Below are positions 1 through 12,160 of a DNA stretch of 64,000 nucleotides, piece after piece. The translations under genes and the position numbers were made by a program. The stretch is from Diadophis punctatus similis. Lineage: Eukaryota > Chordata > Lepidosauria > Squamata > Dipsadidae. Numbering within the stretch: position 1 is the first letter of the stretch; every line of letters begins with the position of its first letter. The stretch is taken from NCBI GenBank assembly GCA_023053685.1, contig JALIGW010000014.1:15909090-15973089 (forward strand), read 5' to 3'. A model generated the notes under the pieces. The model worked only from the letters and a program-made list of their open reading frames with translations, was not told where the DNA came from and did not search any database.

Positions 1-1046
<1,046 letters not shown>

Positions 1047-1306
1047 TCAGACTGAGCAGCATCGGATCTGGATGGTCCATGTTGCTCTCTGGCCTCTCCA
1101 GTGAAGCCTGCAAAAAAGAGAGCTCCAAGTGATACCTCTGTTGCCAATCACACATCACAAAACAATCGGTCAGGTTCCAAAAACCGAGAGAGAGACGCGT
1201 GATTCTTCTAAGCAGGCTTTTTAAAATTATTCCTCGCCTTTGGACTGAATTGTGCCAATCTAAAGCAAACTACTGGTACCATGAAGCATAGGGAGAAGGA
1301 GCTGTC

Positions 1307-1631
1307 TGTCGGAGTGAGAATTAATCTCACAGAGGTGATGTTTGATCTTTCTCCCGGAATTCAGACATTAGAAATAAAGCCGAAGTTTAAAAGACTAATT
1401 AAAATATTTATTTTGATACAAAAACAATAAAATCTCATTTGTTTACATCTCTGCTATAAAATGCGACTTCCTCCATTGGAAGCCAGAAGAAGAAGGGAAG
1501 AATGGAGATTCAGGAATGCACACATGCCTACAAGAACATATCAATCACGTGCTCAGGAATGTATCATTATATTAGATAGGGATGCAGCTCCCTGCATATA
1601 CATACAACTGACAATAAATCACACCGTGATA
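1307..1631 (+). mobile_element. Solo-LTR-like element, copy 1
   Basis: 325 bp flanked by a 5-bp duplication CTGTC (1302-1306 and 1632-1636). It begins TGTCGGAGTGAGAATTAATC and ends AATAAATCACACCGTGATA. It shares its full length with copies at 8749-9080 (minus), 30243-30560 and 33129-33446. The TG...CA-type ends, 5-bp duplications and an internal AATAAA suggest a solo LTR of an LTR retrotransposon; no internal coding part is seen. Confidence 0.65.
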
Positions 1632-1639
1632 CTGTCTTC

Positions 1640-2560
1640 ACCCTCTTTCTCTGACATAGACTATCTAAATGCTGCTGTCTGCTGCTCCTTTGGAATGCAC
1701 CCCTTCCCTCCTGGGAATGCAGACTACATTCTACCACCAAGGGTATTTTGAGAGTCTTTCTAATGTATTTTAATAGAAACTGACAAACACGAATGAGACA
1801 ACTAAAAAAAGGGAGCTATTCAACAAAGAAGATCATTAAAATGCATATTTGAGCACAACATACTACATCCTAAGAAATATTTACCTTAATAAAATTAGAT
1901 GAGGAACATTATGCATCATGAACACGTTTGAAAGAGCTGTGCCTTACTCAGTTCTTAATATGCCTGTTAATTTTTCCACAACCATGGGAATGTGGTTAAT
2001 GAACTTTAATGGCAAGGGATGGGGAAGAATCTGATTTCCAAACAGCAGGGTGATTTGGATACAATAAGGCGCCAATGTGCATGTTCATAAATGCTGGCCA
2101 AACCAATTTGTGCCACATTACCCTCCAAGAAGAGAGCACCTCTGTTTGCACGTTAAAACACTTGAAAATTACTCCCTAACCAGAATGCAGTTTAAAAATA
2201 ACCGAGCAACTTCTGTCATTATGGATGCACAACCCTTTCTCAACTGAGGGTCCCCATCCATATTGGTCCATGGAAAGTTTTCTAGAAACTTCCTAGAATT
2301 ATGCAATCGGCACATGATGCACGGGGGGGGGGGGAGGGGAGAGAGGGGAAGGACTGGGGCTCATCACTGGGTGGCAGACACAGGGACATAAAACAAGACC
2401 CAAAGCATCACATGCCTTGACCAAGATCCGCCTGTCCAGGGCAAAGTTATATTCTTAGCATCTTGGACTCACTTCCAGCCACTCTGAGCAATTCAGCTAC
2501 TTCAAAATCTACCCAGAATTTGAAGCTCCAACCCATCCCAACCTAGTAAAGGAGGCGGCA
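1640..2560. other. AMOT intron sequence without recognised features
   Basis: AT-rich intronic DNA. A short poly-G/GGGGA stretch lies at about 2322-2350. No gene or clear repeat was recognised. Confidence 0.6.
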
Positions 2561-2566
2561 AACTAT

Positions 2567-2911
2567 AGGTAGTCTTCAATTTCCAATCATTTGTTTGGTG
2601 ACTGTTCACAGTTACAACAGGGTTGGAAAAAAAGTGACTTGTGACTGGTCCTCATACTTACAACTGTTGCCTCATCCCCACAGTAACATAATAAAAATGT
2701 GGAAGCTTGATATACTTATCAAGAATTGGTTGTCATTCCCAGTCAGCTTCTGACAAAAAGGTCAATGGGAGAAGCTGGCTTTGCTTAACAACTTTAGTGA
2801 TTCACTTAACCATGGCAAAAAAGGTCATAAAATGGGATGTGATTCACTTAACAACTGCCTTGCTTAGCAATGGATATTCTGCTCCCAACTGTGGCCGTAG
2901 GTTGTCTACCC
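2567..2911 (-). mobile_element. CAGGTAGTCC-family MITE, reverse copy
   Basis: Reverse-orientation, diverged relative of the elements at 20579, 35841 and 42418. It carries GGTAGTC at one end, and in reverse the body phrases TTAAGTGAATCAC and GCAAAGCCAGC. The ends are degraded. Confidence 0.55.
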
Positions 2912-3152
2912 GTATTCCTTGTGGTTGCCAAATCACCTCAGGCACTCACGATGCCCGAAATCAAAGTACATTTTTACAAAATGACCTAGATTTGTGCCAA
3001 CTTGTGCCAAATGTAAGACTGGCCTCTCACATTTAACTTCAGGCTTTTAATTTGAGATCTTGTGAGATTTTAGAAGACAGATATTGAACCTCACACCAGA
3101 TTTCTAGGCCAAATGGCAGTATCTTGGGGAAGGAATCAATGATCCCTGTAAA

Positions 3153-3320
3153 ATTAGAAAAAGGCGCGCGGCAGTTAAAAACTGCCACACGGCGTTTTCT
3201 TTTCATGTGCGCGGCCGCGCAGCCGCGCAGCCTCTGCCATTAGAAAATGCCGGGCGGAAGTTAGAAACGTCCGCGCGGCATTCTCTCATTACGTGCGCGG
3301 CCACGCGGCCACGCACCTTA
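3153..3320. repeat. GC-rich tandem duplication, two units of about 86 bp
   Basis: Two adjacent units (3153-3238 and 3239-3320) each start ATTAGAAAA, contain a hairpin-prone core (GGCAGTTAAAAACTGCC in unit 1, GGAAGTTAGAAACGTCC in unit 2), and end in alternating GCGCGGCCGCGC-type sequence. They form a CG-rich island in AT-rich intron. Confidence 0.6.
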
Positions 3321-3861
3321 GAGGGAACAGTGGAAGGAATCCCCTCATTAAAATTAGCACAGCTGTGACACCTTTTTCCAGGCTCAAAAGAAGTTGGGCT
3401 GCTTTGAGGTACTGCAGAAAGGGAAGCTGCTTGCCTGAGTCCCACCACATGTCTTCCAAATCGGTTGGGAGTCAGGGAGGCCCATGAAATGATAACGGAG
3501 GAGACACCCCTGAGCACAAGATGGCCGAGTTCCTCTCTGAGATAATGACGTCCAGAGTTAAGCAATACAAGAGCCCGATTTGCTTTTAAAAGGGGTCTGG
3601 AAAAGATTAGGGAAGCTGAGGAGAGCCAAGAAAGAAAGGAAAGCCCATGTTACAGGACAGAAGGAAGCCAGGGGCCTCCAGCTGGTGTCTCTGCCGGAAA
3701 ACAGCTTAGCTAAGCACATCTTCCTCGCCAAATGGAGTCAAACGTTCTCAACAATTACCAGCTCAGAAACATAAAAATAAATAAACAAGCTTTGACCAAA
3801 CTTTCTATCACAGCTTAATACCTGCTATCAGTTTAACCAGAGATCTTCGAAAGTTCATTTT

Positions 3862-4720
3862 TTGTTTTCAATTTGTCTGGCAGTTTGGGAATACACGGCA
3901 AATCCAACACAGGGATGATGGTTTTAACATTTGGTCGCACTGAGTCCGGTGTCAGGCCTGGAAGCCATCTTTTATATACCAATGACTGCATCTCAAACGA
4001 TCCATCTGTTAAACTACTGAAATTTGCAGATGATACAACAGTGATTGGTCTCATTCGAGATAACGATGAAACCGCATACAGACGGGAGGTTGAACAACTA
4101 GCCTCGTGGTGCGACCGGAACAATCTGGAACTGAACACACTCAAAACCGTAGAAATGGTGGTAGACTTTAGGAGAAACCCTCCCATCCTACCACCTCTTA
4201 CAATACTAGACAACACAGTATCAACAGTAGAGACCTTCAAATTTCTAGGTTCCAGCATATCTCAAGATCTAAAATGGACACCTAACATCAAAAACGTCAT
4301 CAAAAAAGCACAACAAAGAATGTTCTTTCTATGCCAACTCAGGAAGCTCAAACTGCCCAAGGAGCTGCTGATACAGTTCTACAGAGGAATTATTGAGTCT
4401 GTCATCTGCACCTCTATAACTGTCTGGTTCGGTTCTGCAACCCAACAAGACAGACACAGACTTCAGAGGATAATCAGAACTGCAGAAAAAACAATTGCTA
4501 CCAACCTCCCTCCCACTGAGGACCTGTACACTGCACGAATCAAAAAGAGGGATGTGAAAATATTTACTGATCCCTCGCATCCTGGACACAAACTGTTTCA
4601 ACTCCTACCCTCAAAACGTCGCTATAGAGCACTGCACACCAAGACAACTAGACACAAGAATAGTTTTCCCCCCGAATGCCATCACTCTGCTAACTTTGTC
4701 CATGGGGGTTGTGATGGGTC
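3862..4720 (+). mobile_element. CR1-group (Snake1/L3-like) LINE ORF2 fragment
   Basis: The open frame from 3873 to 4823 contains a reverse transcriptase fragment. FADDTTVIG is the catalytic YADD-type motif (F instead of Y), followed by the FLGSSISQDLKW block, VWFGSAT, QRIIRTAEKTI, and a SKRRYRALHTKTTRHKNSF C-terminal block. The 5' part (endonuclease and start of RT) is missing. Near the end the frame departs from the family at PECHHSANF, and the normal 3' UTR is replaced by other sequence from about 4690. It is a dead copy, not a host gene. Confidence 0.75.
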
Positions 4721-5211
4721 GGACACAACTTCGCAACTAAGAACAACAACAAATAAGATTTTGGAATTAACTATAAAAAATAAAGAGTTTCCTGTGGGAA
4801 ACAGATTTATTTGGCTAGCCTGACTATTGCAAGTCATAACAAAAATAAGTGATGAGTTTTTGAACAGGACACTAAAAGGGACTAAATATTTTAAGCAGAA
4901 GAAAAAAAAAAATACAAGCCCGGGCTTGATGCCAGTCAATATTTGAACTTATAAAATGACACAAAATGTCATAACATCAAAAATATTAAAGACGATCTTT
5001 GAATAAGGGGGCCAGAAATTAGTAACTTGTAATATCAACACTGTCACTAATGATGTCTGCTTCTATCAACAAACTAGATCTAAAATACATTAACGAAGGT
5101 AGGACGGATGTGGAACAAATTTTATCTGAGAAGACAGAGAAAGTACCAAAAGTGGAAAGTATAAATGAATGGCCAAGAGAAGGATGCTTTACTTACGACC
5201 ACAACACGTCC

Positions 5212-5570
5212 TTGATTTACGACCACAATTGAGCCCAAAATTTCTATGGCAAAGCAAGACAGTTAAGTGAGTTTTGCCCTATTTTACGATTTTTCTCGCC
5301 ACAGATGTTAAGTGAATCACTGCAGTTATTAAATTAATAACAAGGTTGTTAAGTGATTCTGGTGTCCCCATTGACGTTGCTTGTCAGAAGGTTGCAAAAG
5401 GGACCGGGCAACCGTCATAAAAACATGCCAACAGACAAGTGTCCGAATTTTGATCACATGACCACGAGGATGCTGCAGTGTTCATAAGTAAGAAAAACGG
5501 TCATAAGTCACTTTTTCCATTGTAACTATAAACAGTCATTAAACGAATGGTTGGAAGTCAAGGACTTTGT
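5212..5570 (+). mobile_element. CAGGTAGTCC-family MITE, degraded copy
   Basis: Contains ATTTACGACCACAATTGAGC, TTAAGTGAATCACTGCAG, TTGCTTGTCAGAAGGTTGC and AAGTCAAGGACTTTG in the same order as the intact copies at 20579 and 42418. The left terminus is disrupted. Confidence 0.65.
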
Positions 5571-5579
5571 ACTGGATAT

Positions 5580-6505
5580 ACAAAAGAAACTGACTGAAGT
5601 TTTAAAAATTAAACTTAAAATACAAATGATAAAGGGAATGACCTGGAAAATGTGTTCTTATTAGATGAACAAATTGAAGAAATCCGTGCAATGGGATAAA
5701 GAGGAATTGAGGAGAAATTAAATCCCACAACAATATTTGAATGAATGAAAGGTTAAGATTGTTAGAAGTGAAAGCAAGGAATATAAAGTTGGTTTATGTG
5801 ATCAAGATAAAATAAAATATGTTTTTATTTTTGGCTACTCTTTTTGGACTTTCTGTTGACACAAGGACTGCAAAGATGATGCTTTATGAAGATAAATTTT
5901 TGTAACCTTAGAGGGGATGAAGAGTCAGCAAGCTAAACATTTTATGCATCTTATAAATGAGGCAGGCAGAAAGGAACAAAGAACATTTTCACCGTTTAAG
6001 GAGGTGGGAGCTTTAGTTAATGGAAGGCTTTTGTGTTCCTTGTCTTAAATCAGGGTAATCTTGCAAACCATGGGGACAGAAGACATCAACTAAGAGTGAG
6101 AAGTGCAGGACAATCCAAAGGTTAGGAACACTAGAAGGGAATGAAAGCTGAACGAAAGGCAGAGAAACAGTACAGAAACAGCATTTGGAAATTCTGAGTC
6201 TGTATAACAAGATTTCTTAGTAGTAGGGGTAAGTATCGTGTACTAGTAAAAGTCCAACCTGTTACTAACTTAAGCAACCACTGAGAGCTTCAGTGCTACC
6301 CACAGACCATTCAACTTTCTGGAGGTCTGGCAAATGAAGTTTGTAGCCCTCATGGCAGTAAAATATAAATATCTAGCACTGCAGGAAACATACATGCCTG
6401 TCCATGTTTGCAGAGGAACCAAACTCATACAGGATCTTACTAGAACCAGATGCTTGCAATTCATTCCTCTCCAATCTGCCTCAAAGTCAATCCTGGGACT
6501 CCACC
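5580..6505. other. AMOT intron, nothing recognised
   Basis: Intronic DNA, AT-rich up to about 5950 and mixed after that. Only short chance open frames; no repeat or gene was recognised. Confidence 0.5.
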
Positions 6506-6513
6506 AGATATTA

Positions 6514-6642
6514 CTGTGTTTCCCCAAAAATAAGACCCTGTCTTATATTTTTTTGAACCCTGAAATAAGCGCTTGGCTTTATTGCCATGCACTCAAAAGC
6601 CCGACTGGTAGCAGAAGATGTCTTATTTTGGGGGAAACAGGG
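6514..6642 (+). mobile_element. MITE with CTGTGTTTCCCC termini (TA flanks)
   Basis: 129-bp element with imperfect terminal inverted repeats (CTGTGTTTCCCC...GGGGGAAACAGG) flanked by TA on both sides. It is nearly identical in body to 47543-47677 (AAATAAGCGCTTGGCTTTAT). TA flanks suggest a Tc1/mariner-type MITE. Confidence 0.65.
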
Positions 6643-6848
6643 TAGATCACCAGTGTGTCTATATTAGTAATGGTACTTTAATGTCAAATTACAGACATCC
6701 TGTAGATTTCTGCACCAAGTTGGTCTCTCTTCGTCAAAGAAAACCCATGTGGATTCTCATGCAAGATTGCAGAGGAGTAAGCCAATACTTTCAGCTAAAC
6801 ATTTTCTCTAATGAAAATTATTCTTTTGTGCCAGAAAGACCTTTATGG

Positions 6849-6975
6849 CAGAGGTCTCCAACCTTGGCAAGTTTAAGACTTGTGGACTTCAACTCCCAGA
6901 ATTCCTCAGCCAGCTTTGGGAATTCTGGGAGTTGAAGTCCACAAGTCTTAAACTTGCCAAGGTTGGAGACCCCTG
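6849..6975. mobile_element. Foldback hAT-type MITE with 8-bp TSD CTTTATGG
   Basis: 127-bp near-perfect palindrome: CAGAGGTCTCCAACCTTGGC at one end and its complement ending GGAGACCCCTG at the other. The 8-bp duplication CTTTATGG lies at 6841-6848 and 6976-6983. CAG...CTG ends with 8-bp duplications are typical of hAT elements. It contains the ACTTCAACTCCCAGAATTCC core seen in many copies here. Confidence 0.85.
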
Positions 6976-7311
6976 CTTTATGGGACTGTCAAGGAGGAGA
7001 AAGAGAAACCACAGGACACCAAGAAACCAGGCATAGAAGACTTGCAACAGATCATTACTAGGAGACGACAATATAGTGCCTATCATCTGAAAATTGGATC
7101 TTTCTGTGTTCATCAGCCCTGCACTTTCTCCAAGCCAAGAATCTGGAAAATGTTCCCATTCTTAAAATGGAAAAACAGTACTAAATTATCTTATGGCTTT
7201 GGGGAAAGCAAAGCATGCAGCCCTTCCTATGATCTCACCAAAACATTCTGCAATTTTTTTTCTTCCTTACTGAATTGGGTTTCAGGTATTCTCCACTATC
7301 ATTTGCTTTTA

Positions 7312-8128
7312 GAATAGAGTAGAGCTGGACGGGACCTTGGAGATCTTCTAGTCCAGCCCCCTACTCAAGCAGGAGGACCTATACCATTTTAGATAAGTGA
7401 CTGTCTAGACCAGTGGTGGCGAACCTTTTTAGGTTCGCGTGCCAAAAAGGGGGGGGGGTGCACGCGCTAGCGCGCGCTCGCATACCCACACCCATTCCCT
7501 CCCCCCCACGCATGCGCACAACACCCCCCCCAGGCTGCCCCCTGCGCATGCGCACACCCCCACCCCCGCGCAAAGGTCTTACCGGAGCCTGGGACGACGA
7601 AACGGGCAAACCGAAAGTGCGGAAAAATGCACTTCCGGTTTGCTGGTGAGCTGTTTTTTGCACTCCGGAGGGTTCAGGGAAGCTCCCTGAAGCCCCGGAA
7701 TGCAAAAAACTACAAAACGGACAAAACGGAAGTGCGGAAAAGTGCACTTCCGTTTTGTCCGTTTTGTAGTTTTTTGCATTTTGGGGCTTCAGGGAGCTTC
7801 CCTGAACCCTCCGGAGTGCAAAAAACAGCTCACCGGCAAACCGGAAGTGCGTTTTTCCGCACTTCCGGTTTGCCGGTGGGCAACGCTCGTGTGCCCTCCG
7901 CTATGGCTCCGCGTGCCACCTGTGGCACGCGTGCCATAGGTTTGCCACCACGGGTCTAGACTCTTCTTAAAAACCTCCAGTGATGGAGCACCCACAATTT
8001 CTGGAGGCAAGCTGTTCCACTGGTTAATTGTCCTCACTGTTAGGAAGTTTCTTCTTAATTCCAGATGTTTTTTTAAAAAAATCTTGATCCTGAAAGAGTC
8101 TCTGGATGCTTGCAACGACATGGATTAA
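7312..8128 (-). mobile_element. CR1-type LINE 3' part, interrupted by hAT MITE
   Basis: Reverse-strand match to the 3' end also present forward at 44222, 46498 and 63540: GTAGAGCTGGACGGGACCTT on the plus side, then AACCTCCAGTGATGGAGCAC and CTGTTCCACTGGTTAATTGT. It is split by the element at 7411-7953. Confidence 0.75.
7411..7953. mobile_element. Non-autonomous hAT-type element with TSD GTCTAGAC
   Basis: 543 bp with termini CAGTGGTGGCGAACC and GGTTTGCCACCACGG, flanked by GTCTAGAC at 7403-7410 and 7954-7961. Internally it is a long palindrome around CGGAAGTGC/GCACTTCCG blocks with (C)-rich spacers. Relatives lie at 19017-19441 and 39049-39450. It is inserted in a CR1 copy. Confidence 0.85.
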
Positions 8129-8174
8129 GCCGGCTATTTCAGGTAGGCCACTGGTGTCCTCCTTACTATTAAGA

Positions 8175-8252
8175 CAGTGTTTCTCAAATTTGGCAACCCC
8201 CCAAATTCCTCAGTCAGCAAGGTTTTCAAGTCACCCATGTTGAGAAACACTG
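8175..8252. mobile_element. Short hAT-type MITE
   Basis: Ends CAGTGTTTCTCAA and TTGAGAAACACTG, flanked by related 8-mers TATTAAGA and CATTAAGG. It is a 78-bp degraded relative of 43270-43404. Confidence 0.6.
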
Positions 8253-8318
8253 CATTAAGGATTCAGTCAAAACACAGCACACTCAAGTGATGTCCAAGGA
8301 CAAAATGGAAAGACTTAC

Positions 8319-8464
8319 TTCTTCCTCCAGTTTCACCACCTTGGCCTGTGCATTGTTCAAGGCCTGGTCCCGGATGTCAATGTGCCTCCGTTGGTCCTCA
8401 TTAGTTGAGCGAACCCCTGCTAGCTCCACTTCCAGTTTCTCCTTTTCCCTCTGGGTTTCTTTAT
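8319..8464 (-). CDS. AMOT: AMOT coiled-coil exon
   Basis: 146-nt exon with acceptor CCTGCACAG|ATAAAG at 8464 and donor GAGGAAGAA|GTAAGT at 8319. Translation runs (N)[19 protein letters not shown], then [20 protein letters not shown] and AKVVKLEEE. It is highly conserved coiled coil, without stops, and ends in frame. An hAT-type MITE (8175-8252) lies only about 65 bases downstream of the donor. Confidence 0.94.
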
Positions 8465-8610
8465 CTGTGCAGGAAAAGTAGAAAGAGGGGGAAAAATATG
8501 GCTTTGAGAGTTGCTGGGGGCAGAGCTCAAAGGGTGAGCTATTAGCTTTGCGGATGAAGGGAAACGTGTTTCAAGCACATTTTTTTCAAAGAATTAGGAC
8601 GATACTCTTA

Positions 8611-9178
8611 TAGCAATAGCACTTAGACTTATATACCGCTTCATAGTGCTTTTACAGCCCTCTCTAAGCAGTTTACAGAGTTCAGCATATTGCCCCCAAC
8701 AATCTGGGTCCTCATTTTACCGACCTCGGAAGGATGGAAGGCTGAGTCTGTCACAATGTGAATATTGCCAGTTGTGCATCTCTATGTTTTTCTACTGTTT
8801 CTTGTATTTATGGTCAAGCAGACGTCTGATATATTCTATTACGCATGTCTGCATTCCAGAGGTCTCCTCCTTTCCTTTCTCATCGCCATTTCTACTGGAG
8901 GTAGAAGTGATTTATTTCCTTAGCCGATAAAATGTAGTACTAATAAGAATTCTTTATTATTTTTCTACTGAAATAAATATTTTGTTTATTAGTATTTAAA
9001 CTGCGGTTTTCTTTCTATAATGTCAGAGTTTCAGGAAAAGATCCATTTCGCCTCTGATGAGAGTAATTCTCTTCTTATCAGAGTCAACCTTGAGCCGGTG
9101 AGATTTGAACAGCTGAACTAGCAGTCAGCTGAAGTAGCCTGCAGTGCTGCACTCTAACCACTGTGCCACCTCGGCTCT
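8611..9178 (-). mobile_element. tRNA-derived SINE, reverse, split by solo LTR
   Basis: The 3' part (8611-8748) and 5' part (9081-9178, ending ACCTCGGCTCT) are one SINE on the minus strand, separated by an LTR-like insertion at 8749-9080 with GAGTC duplicated at the junctions. Confidence 0.85.
8749..9080 (-). mobile_element. Solo-LTR-like element, copy 2 (inside SINE)
   Basis: On the minus strand it reads TGATAAGAAGAGAATTACTC ... TTGTGACA. It aligns with copies at 1307, 30243 and 33129 through GATCTTTTCC, GACATTA, AACCGCAGTTTAAA and AATATTTATTTC. The target duplication is GAGTC (8744-8748 and 9081-9085). At 332 bp it is the most diverged copy. Confidence 0.65.
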
Positions 9179-9249
9179 TATTGTGATAGCATGGCATGAA
9201 TTGTATTTTCTTCAATTATGTTTTGGAAATTAAGCAATAGTAAACAAAG

Positions 9250-9253
<4 letters not shown>

Positions 9254-9338
<85 letters not shown>
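9254..9338. repeat. (CT)n then (GT)n microsatellite
   Basis: Compound dinucleotide tract: CT repeat to about 9298, then GT to about 9338. Open frames here are low-complexity artefacts. Confidence 0.95.
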
Positions 9339-9341
<3 letters not shown>

Positions 9342-9359
9342 TGTATGTTTGCACAGTGC

Positions 9360-10133
9360 ACGTATGTATGATTTGGGAAATCTCTCATTTCAGGAAATCC
9401 TGTTTGCCAGAATCTGCAAGGAGGATACAAAACGAATGAAGAATTCTTTATTTCCGATGCAATCCAGCAGCTGATGGTAGAATGTCCTTGATGCTCTATT
9501 TTCCATGAAATTCCCATAGCTGCCATTGCTAACCTTGCCACCAAGAACTGAGAGCCACAGAACTGCCGGTAAGAGTATGTGGCTGAATCGTGGCAGAAAT
9601 GGAAGATTACCTGATTTAGTTCTAGACAAGTTCATTCAATTCTGCTTCCAACATCTGGCATAAATTAACAGCTTCTCAACATTGTTTCAACATTATAGGG
9701 AAGAGCAAAGCAAAGGCTGTTGGGAGACCTTTGTCCTAATACCAGACAGAGATAATTGCTAAAAGATGAAATGGTTCATGCCGTTTGTGTCCTCAGAATT
9801 CATGGAGCTATCTTTGGCCCTCATTATGAAGACATCATGCAATGGGAACATCTGGCCCACCAGAACTGGCCCACCGTCCCAAGGGATGAAATTGCTGCTC
9901 CAGGCAATGGAAGGGGGATTCCTGCTGCTTCCCAGTATCGTGGTAGTAAGGTAGGCCACTTTGGGGAATGGCTTGCTGTTCCCATTGTTGTCTGCCAGTC
10001 CACCGGGTCATCAGAGAGAAGCAATGTGGCATTTGCTTGCACAATGACCTCACTGTGCCCTTTTAGCCCTTTTAACCAGGCTGGCAGAGATGGTGGGACA
10101 GCAGAACCACCAGGGAAGGGAAGCAGAAGGTTC
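9360..10133. other. AMOT intron, nothing recognised
   Basis: Mixed-composition intron. Short overlapping open frames on both strands show no recognisable protein. Confidence 0.5.
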
Positions 10134-10141
10134 TCCTAGGC

Positions 10142-10390
10142 CAGGGGTCAGCAACCCACGGCTCTGGAGCCGCATGTGGCTCTTTCATCCCTCTGCTGTG
10201 GCTCCTTGTCGCTGGTCAGCTCCACAATTGATAGGGCTTTCAGTTAGGACAGGTAGGGGGGAAAGGACACCATGCTAGGAGGAGACTCTATGGTGGGGGA
10301 ACCGGACTTCTGGTTGCCTCCAGGATTGAACAGGGGGCTTTTGGTTAGGGCCTTTGCGGCTCTTTGAGTGTTTAAGGTTGCCGACCCCTG
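10142..10390. mobile_element. hAT-type MITE (CAGGGGTCAGCAACC ends)
   Basis: 249 bp with termini CAGGGGTCAGCAACC and GGTTGCCGACCCCTG, with GGCTCTTT-like inner repeats. Flanking 8-mers are TCCTAGGC (10134-10141) and TCCTAAGA (10391-10398). It lies directly next to a second MITE. Confidence 0.75.
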
Positions 10391-10398
10391 TCCTAAGA

Positions 10399-10523
10399 CA
10401 GGGGTGTCAAACTCACATTGTCATGGCGGCATCACATGACGTATTGGGACTTCGCTAAACCGGGCGTGGGTGTGGCCAGTGCATGACACATTTGGCCTGC
10501 AGGCCGGGAGTTTGACAGCCCTA
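10399..10523. mobile_element. hAT-type MITE (CAGGGGTGTCAAAC ends)
   Basis: About 125 bp, from CAGGGGTGTCAAACTC to GAGTTTGACAGCCCTA, followed by TCCTAGGC at 10524-10531. It shares the target octamer with the preceding MITE, so both sit at one original TCCTAGGC site. A relative is at 16837-16960. Confidence 0.7.
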
Positions 10524-10531
10524 TCCTAGGC

Positions 10532-11060
10532 GGTCGTTGGGACACATATATAGACTTCCTCGTGGGCAGATCCCTTGTGCTAGCATTCCTCCTTAAAGTC
10601 TGGGAGCAGCGAAGTTCCCTCCAAAAAGTGAGGTAAGTCCCTTTCTTAGTTTTGCTAAGATTGCTAAGACCCATTAGCAACTCTTTCCATGTTCTCTGCG
10701 GGGTGGAGCTGCCGGGATGGTGGCTTGGCTCGCCAAGTCCCCCAGCATTCATGCAGGAGACTGGAGCCCTTCGGTGCGTAGAATTCTGCTTTCCACTGTC
10801 ATCAATCCGCATCCCCAGACAGGGGTCTCAGCTCGAAACTGCTTTCGTTCAAAAGGCAGAGGAGATGATTTTGGAGAAGAGGAATTCTTTCTCCCAGCAC
10901 TTTCAACAACCAGCCAAGTTACAGGAAAAGACCGGGAGAGGAATGGAATGTGAGAAGGGCCAAGGGATGTAAGCGCAAACCGTCCAGCTCTCCACTCCCT
11001 GCTCCCCTTTCATCCCCAAGGCTGCAAATGGGCAAAATCCAGCAGGAACATCTCCTCCTT
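10532..11060. other. AMOT intron, nothing recognised
   Basis: Single-copy-looking intronic sequence with small chance open frames; no family recognised. Confidence 0.5.
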
Positions 11061-11228
11061 AAAGAAATGATTGTCCTGAACAGTAATTCTTCAATTATTT
11101 GCTGTGTGTCGCCCAGAGATGCTTTTGGTGAGATGATGGGTAGCTATATAAATTTGATAAATAAATAAATAAATAAATAAATAAAATAAATAAATAAATA
11201 AAATAAAATAAATAAATAAATAAATAGC
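11060..11228 (+). mobile_element. L2-like LINE 3' end with (AAAT)n tail
   Basis: GTGTCGCCCAGAGATGC through GGTAGCTATATAAATTTG is the LINE 3' terminus, followed by an (AAAT)n tract from about 11160 to 11226. Confidence 0.65.
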
Positions 11229-11321
11229 CCAGGGCATAGGTCATGAGCTGTAAAAGACATGGTGGAATGCAATGTTACGCATCACTTAGACCCCTGGTGT
11301 GAACCCTGCAGATTCGGGGAT

Positions 11322-11850
11322 ATCAGATTATCAGAGGATAATCAGAACTGCAGAAAAAACAATTGCTGCCGACCTGCCTTCCATTGAGGACCTGTATACT
11401 GCACGAGTCAAAAAGAAGGCCGTGAAAATATTTACTGGACATAAACTGTTTCAACTCCTACCCTCAAAACGTCGCTATAGAGCACTGCACACCAAGACAA
11501 CTAGACACAAGAACTGTTTTTTCCCGAACGCCATCACTCTGCTAAACAAATAATTCCCTCACCGCTGTCAAACTATTCACTAGGCTGCATTACTATTACT
11601 ATTAGCTTTTCTCATCGTTCCTATCACCCATCTCCTCCCACTTATGACTGTATGACTGTAACTTGTTGCTTGTATCCTTACGATTTATATTCATATTGAT
11701 TGTTTCCTGATTGCTTACTTGAACCCTATGACAACCATTCTTGACAAATGTATCTTTTCTTTTATGTACACTGAGAGCATATGCACCAAAGACAAATTCC
11801 TTGTGTGTCCAATCACACTTGGCCAATAAAGAATTCTATTCTATTCTATC
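11322..11850 (+). mobile_element. Snake1-like CR1 LINE 3' end
   Basis: Encodes the C-terminal QRIIRTAEKTI ... SKRRYRALHTKTTRHKN block ending ITLLNK and a stop at about 11552. The 3' UTR (ACTGAGAGCATATGCACCAA, GGCCAATAAAGAATTC) runs into short ATTCT repeats. A deletion removes part of the FTDPSHPGH segment. Confidence 0.75.
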
Positions 11851-12024
11851 TATTCAGAGCCATTGGAGGAGGAGGAGGGGCTTCTTGTTGCACACAGTCA
11901 GTGCAATGTGTGACTCCAACCCCTCTGGCTTGGAATCATGGCTTAGGGTAAAGATGTGCAACTATTTTCCGGCCAAGGATTCTACCAAGCCTTTGAAAGC
12001 CATAATGGAGGCCATCCTCTAAAA

Positions 12025-12160
12025 CAGTGTTTCCCAACCTTGGCAACTTGAAGATGTCTGGACTTCAACTCCCAGAATTCCCCAGCCAGCATTCGCTGGC
12101 TGGGGAATTCTGGAAGTTGAAGTCCAGACATCTTCAAGTTGCCAAGGTTGGGAAACACTG
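12025..12160. mobile_element. Foldback hAT-type MITE with TSD CTCTAAAA
   Basis: 136-bp palindrome, CAGTGTTTCCCAACCTTGGC at one end and its complement at the other, with CTCTAAAA at 12017-12024 and 12161-12168. Confidence 0.85.

Noticed and set aside
3873..4823. 316-codon frame as a host gene
   Set aside because: Contains the LINE RT motif FADD and matches the other Snake1-like copies at 11322 and 34365.
9756..10139. 127-codon frame as a gene
   Set aside because: Overlapped by equally long frames on the other strand; no homology recognised.
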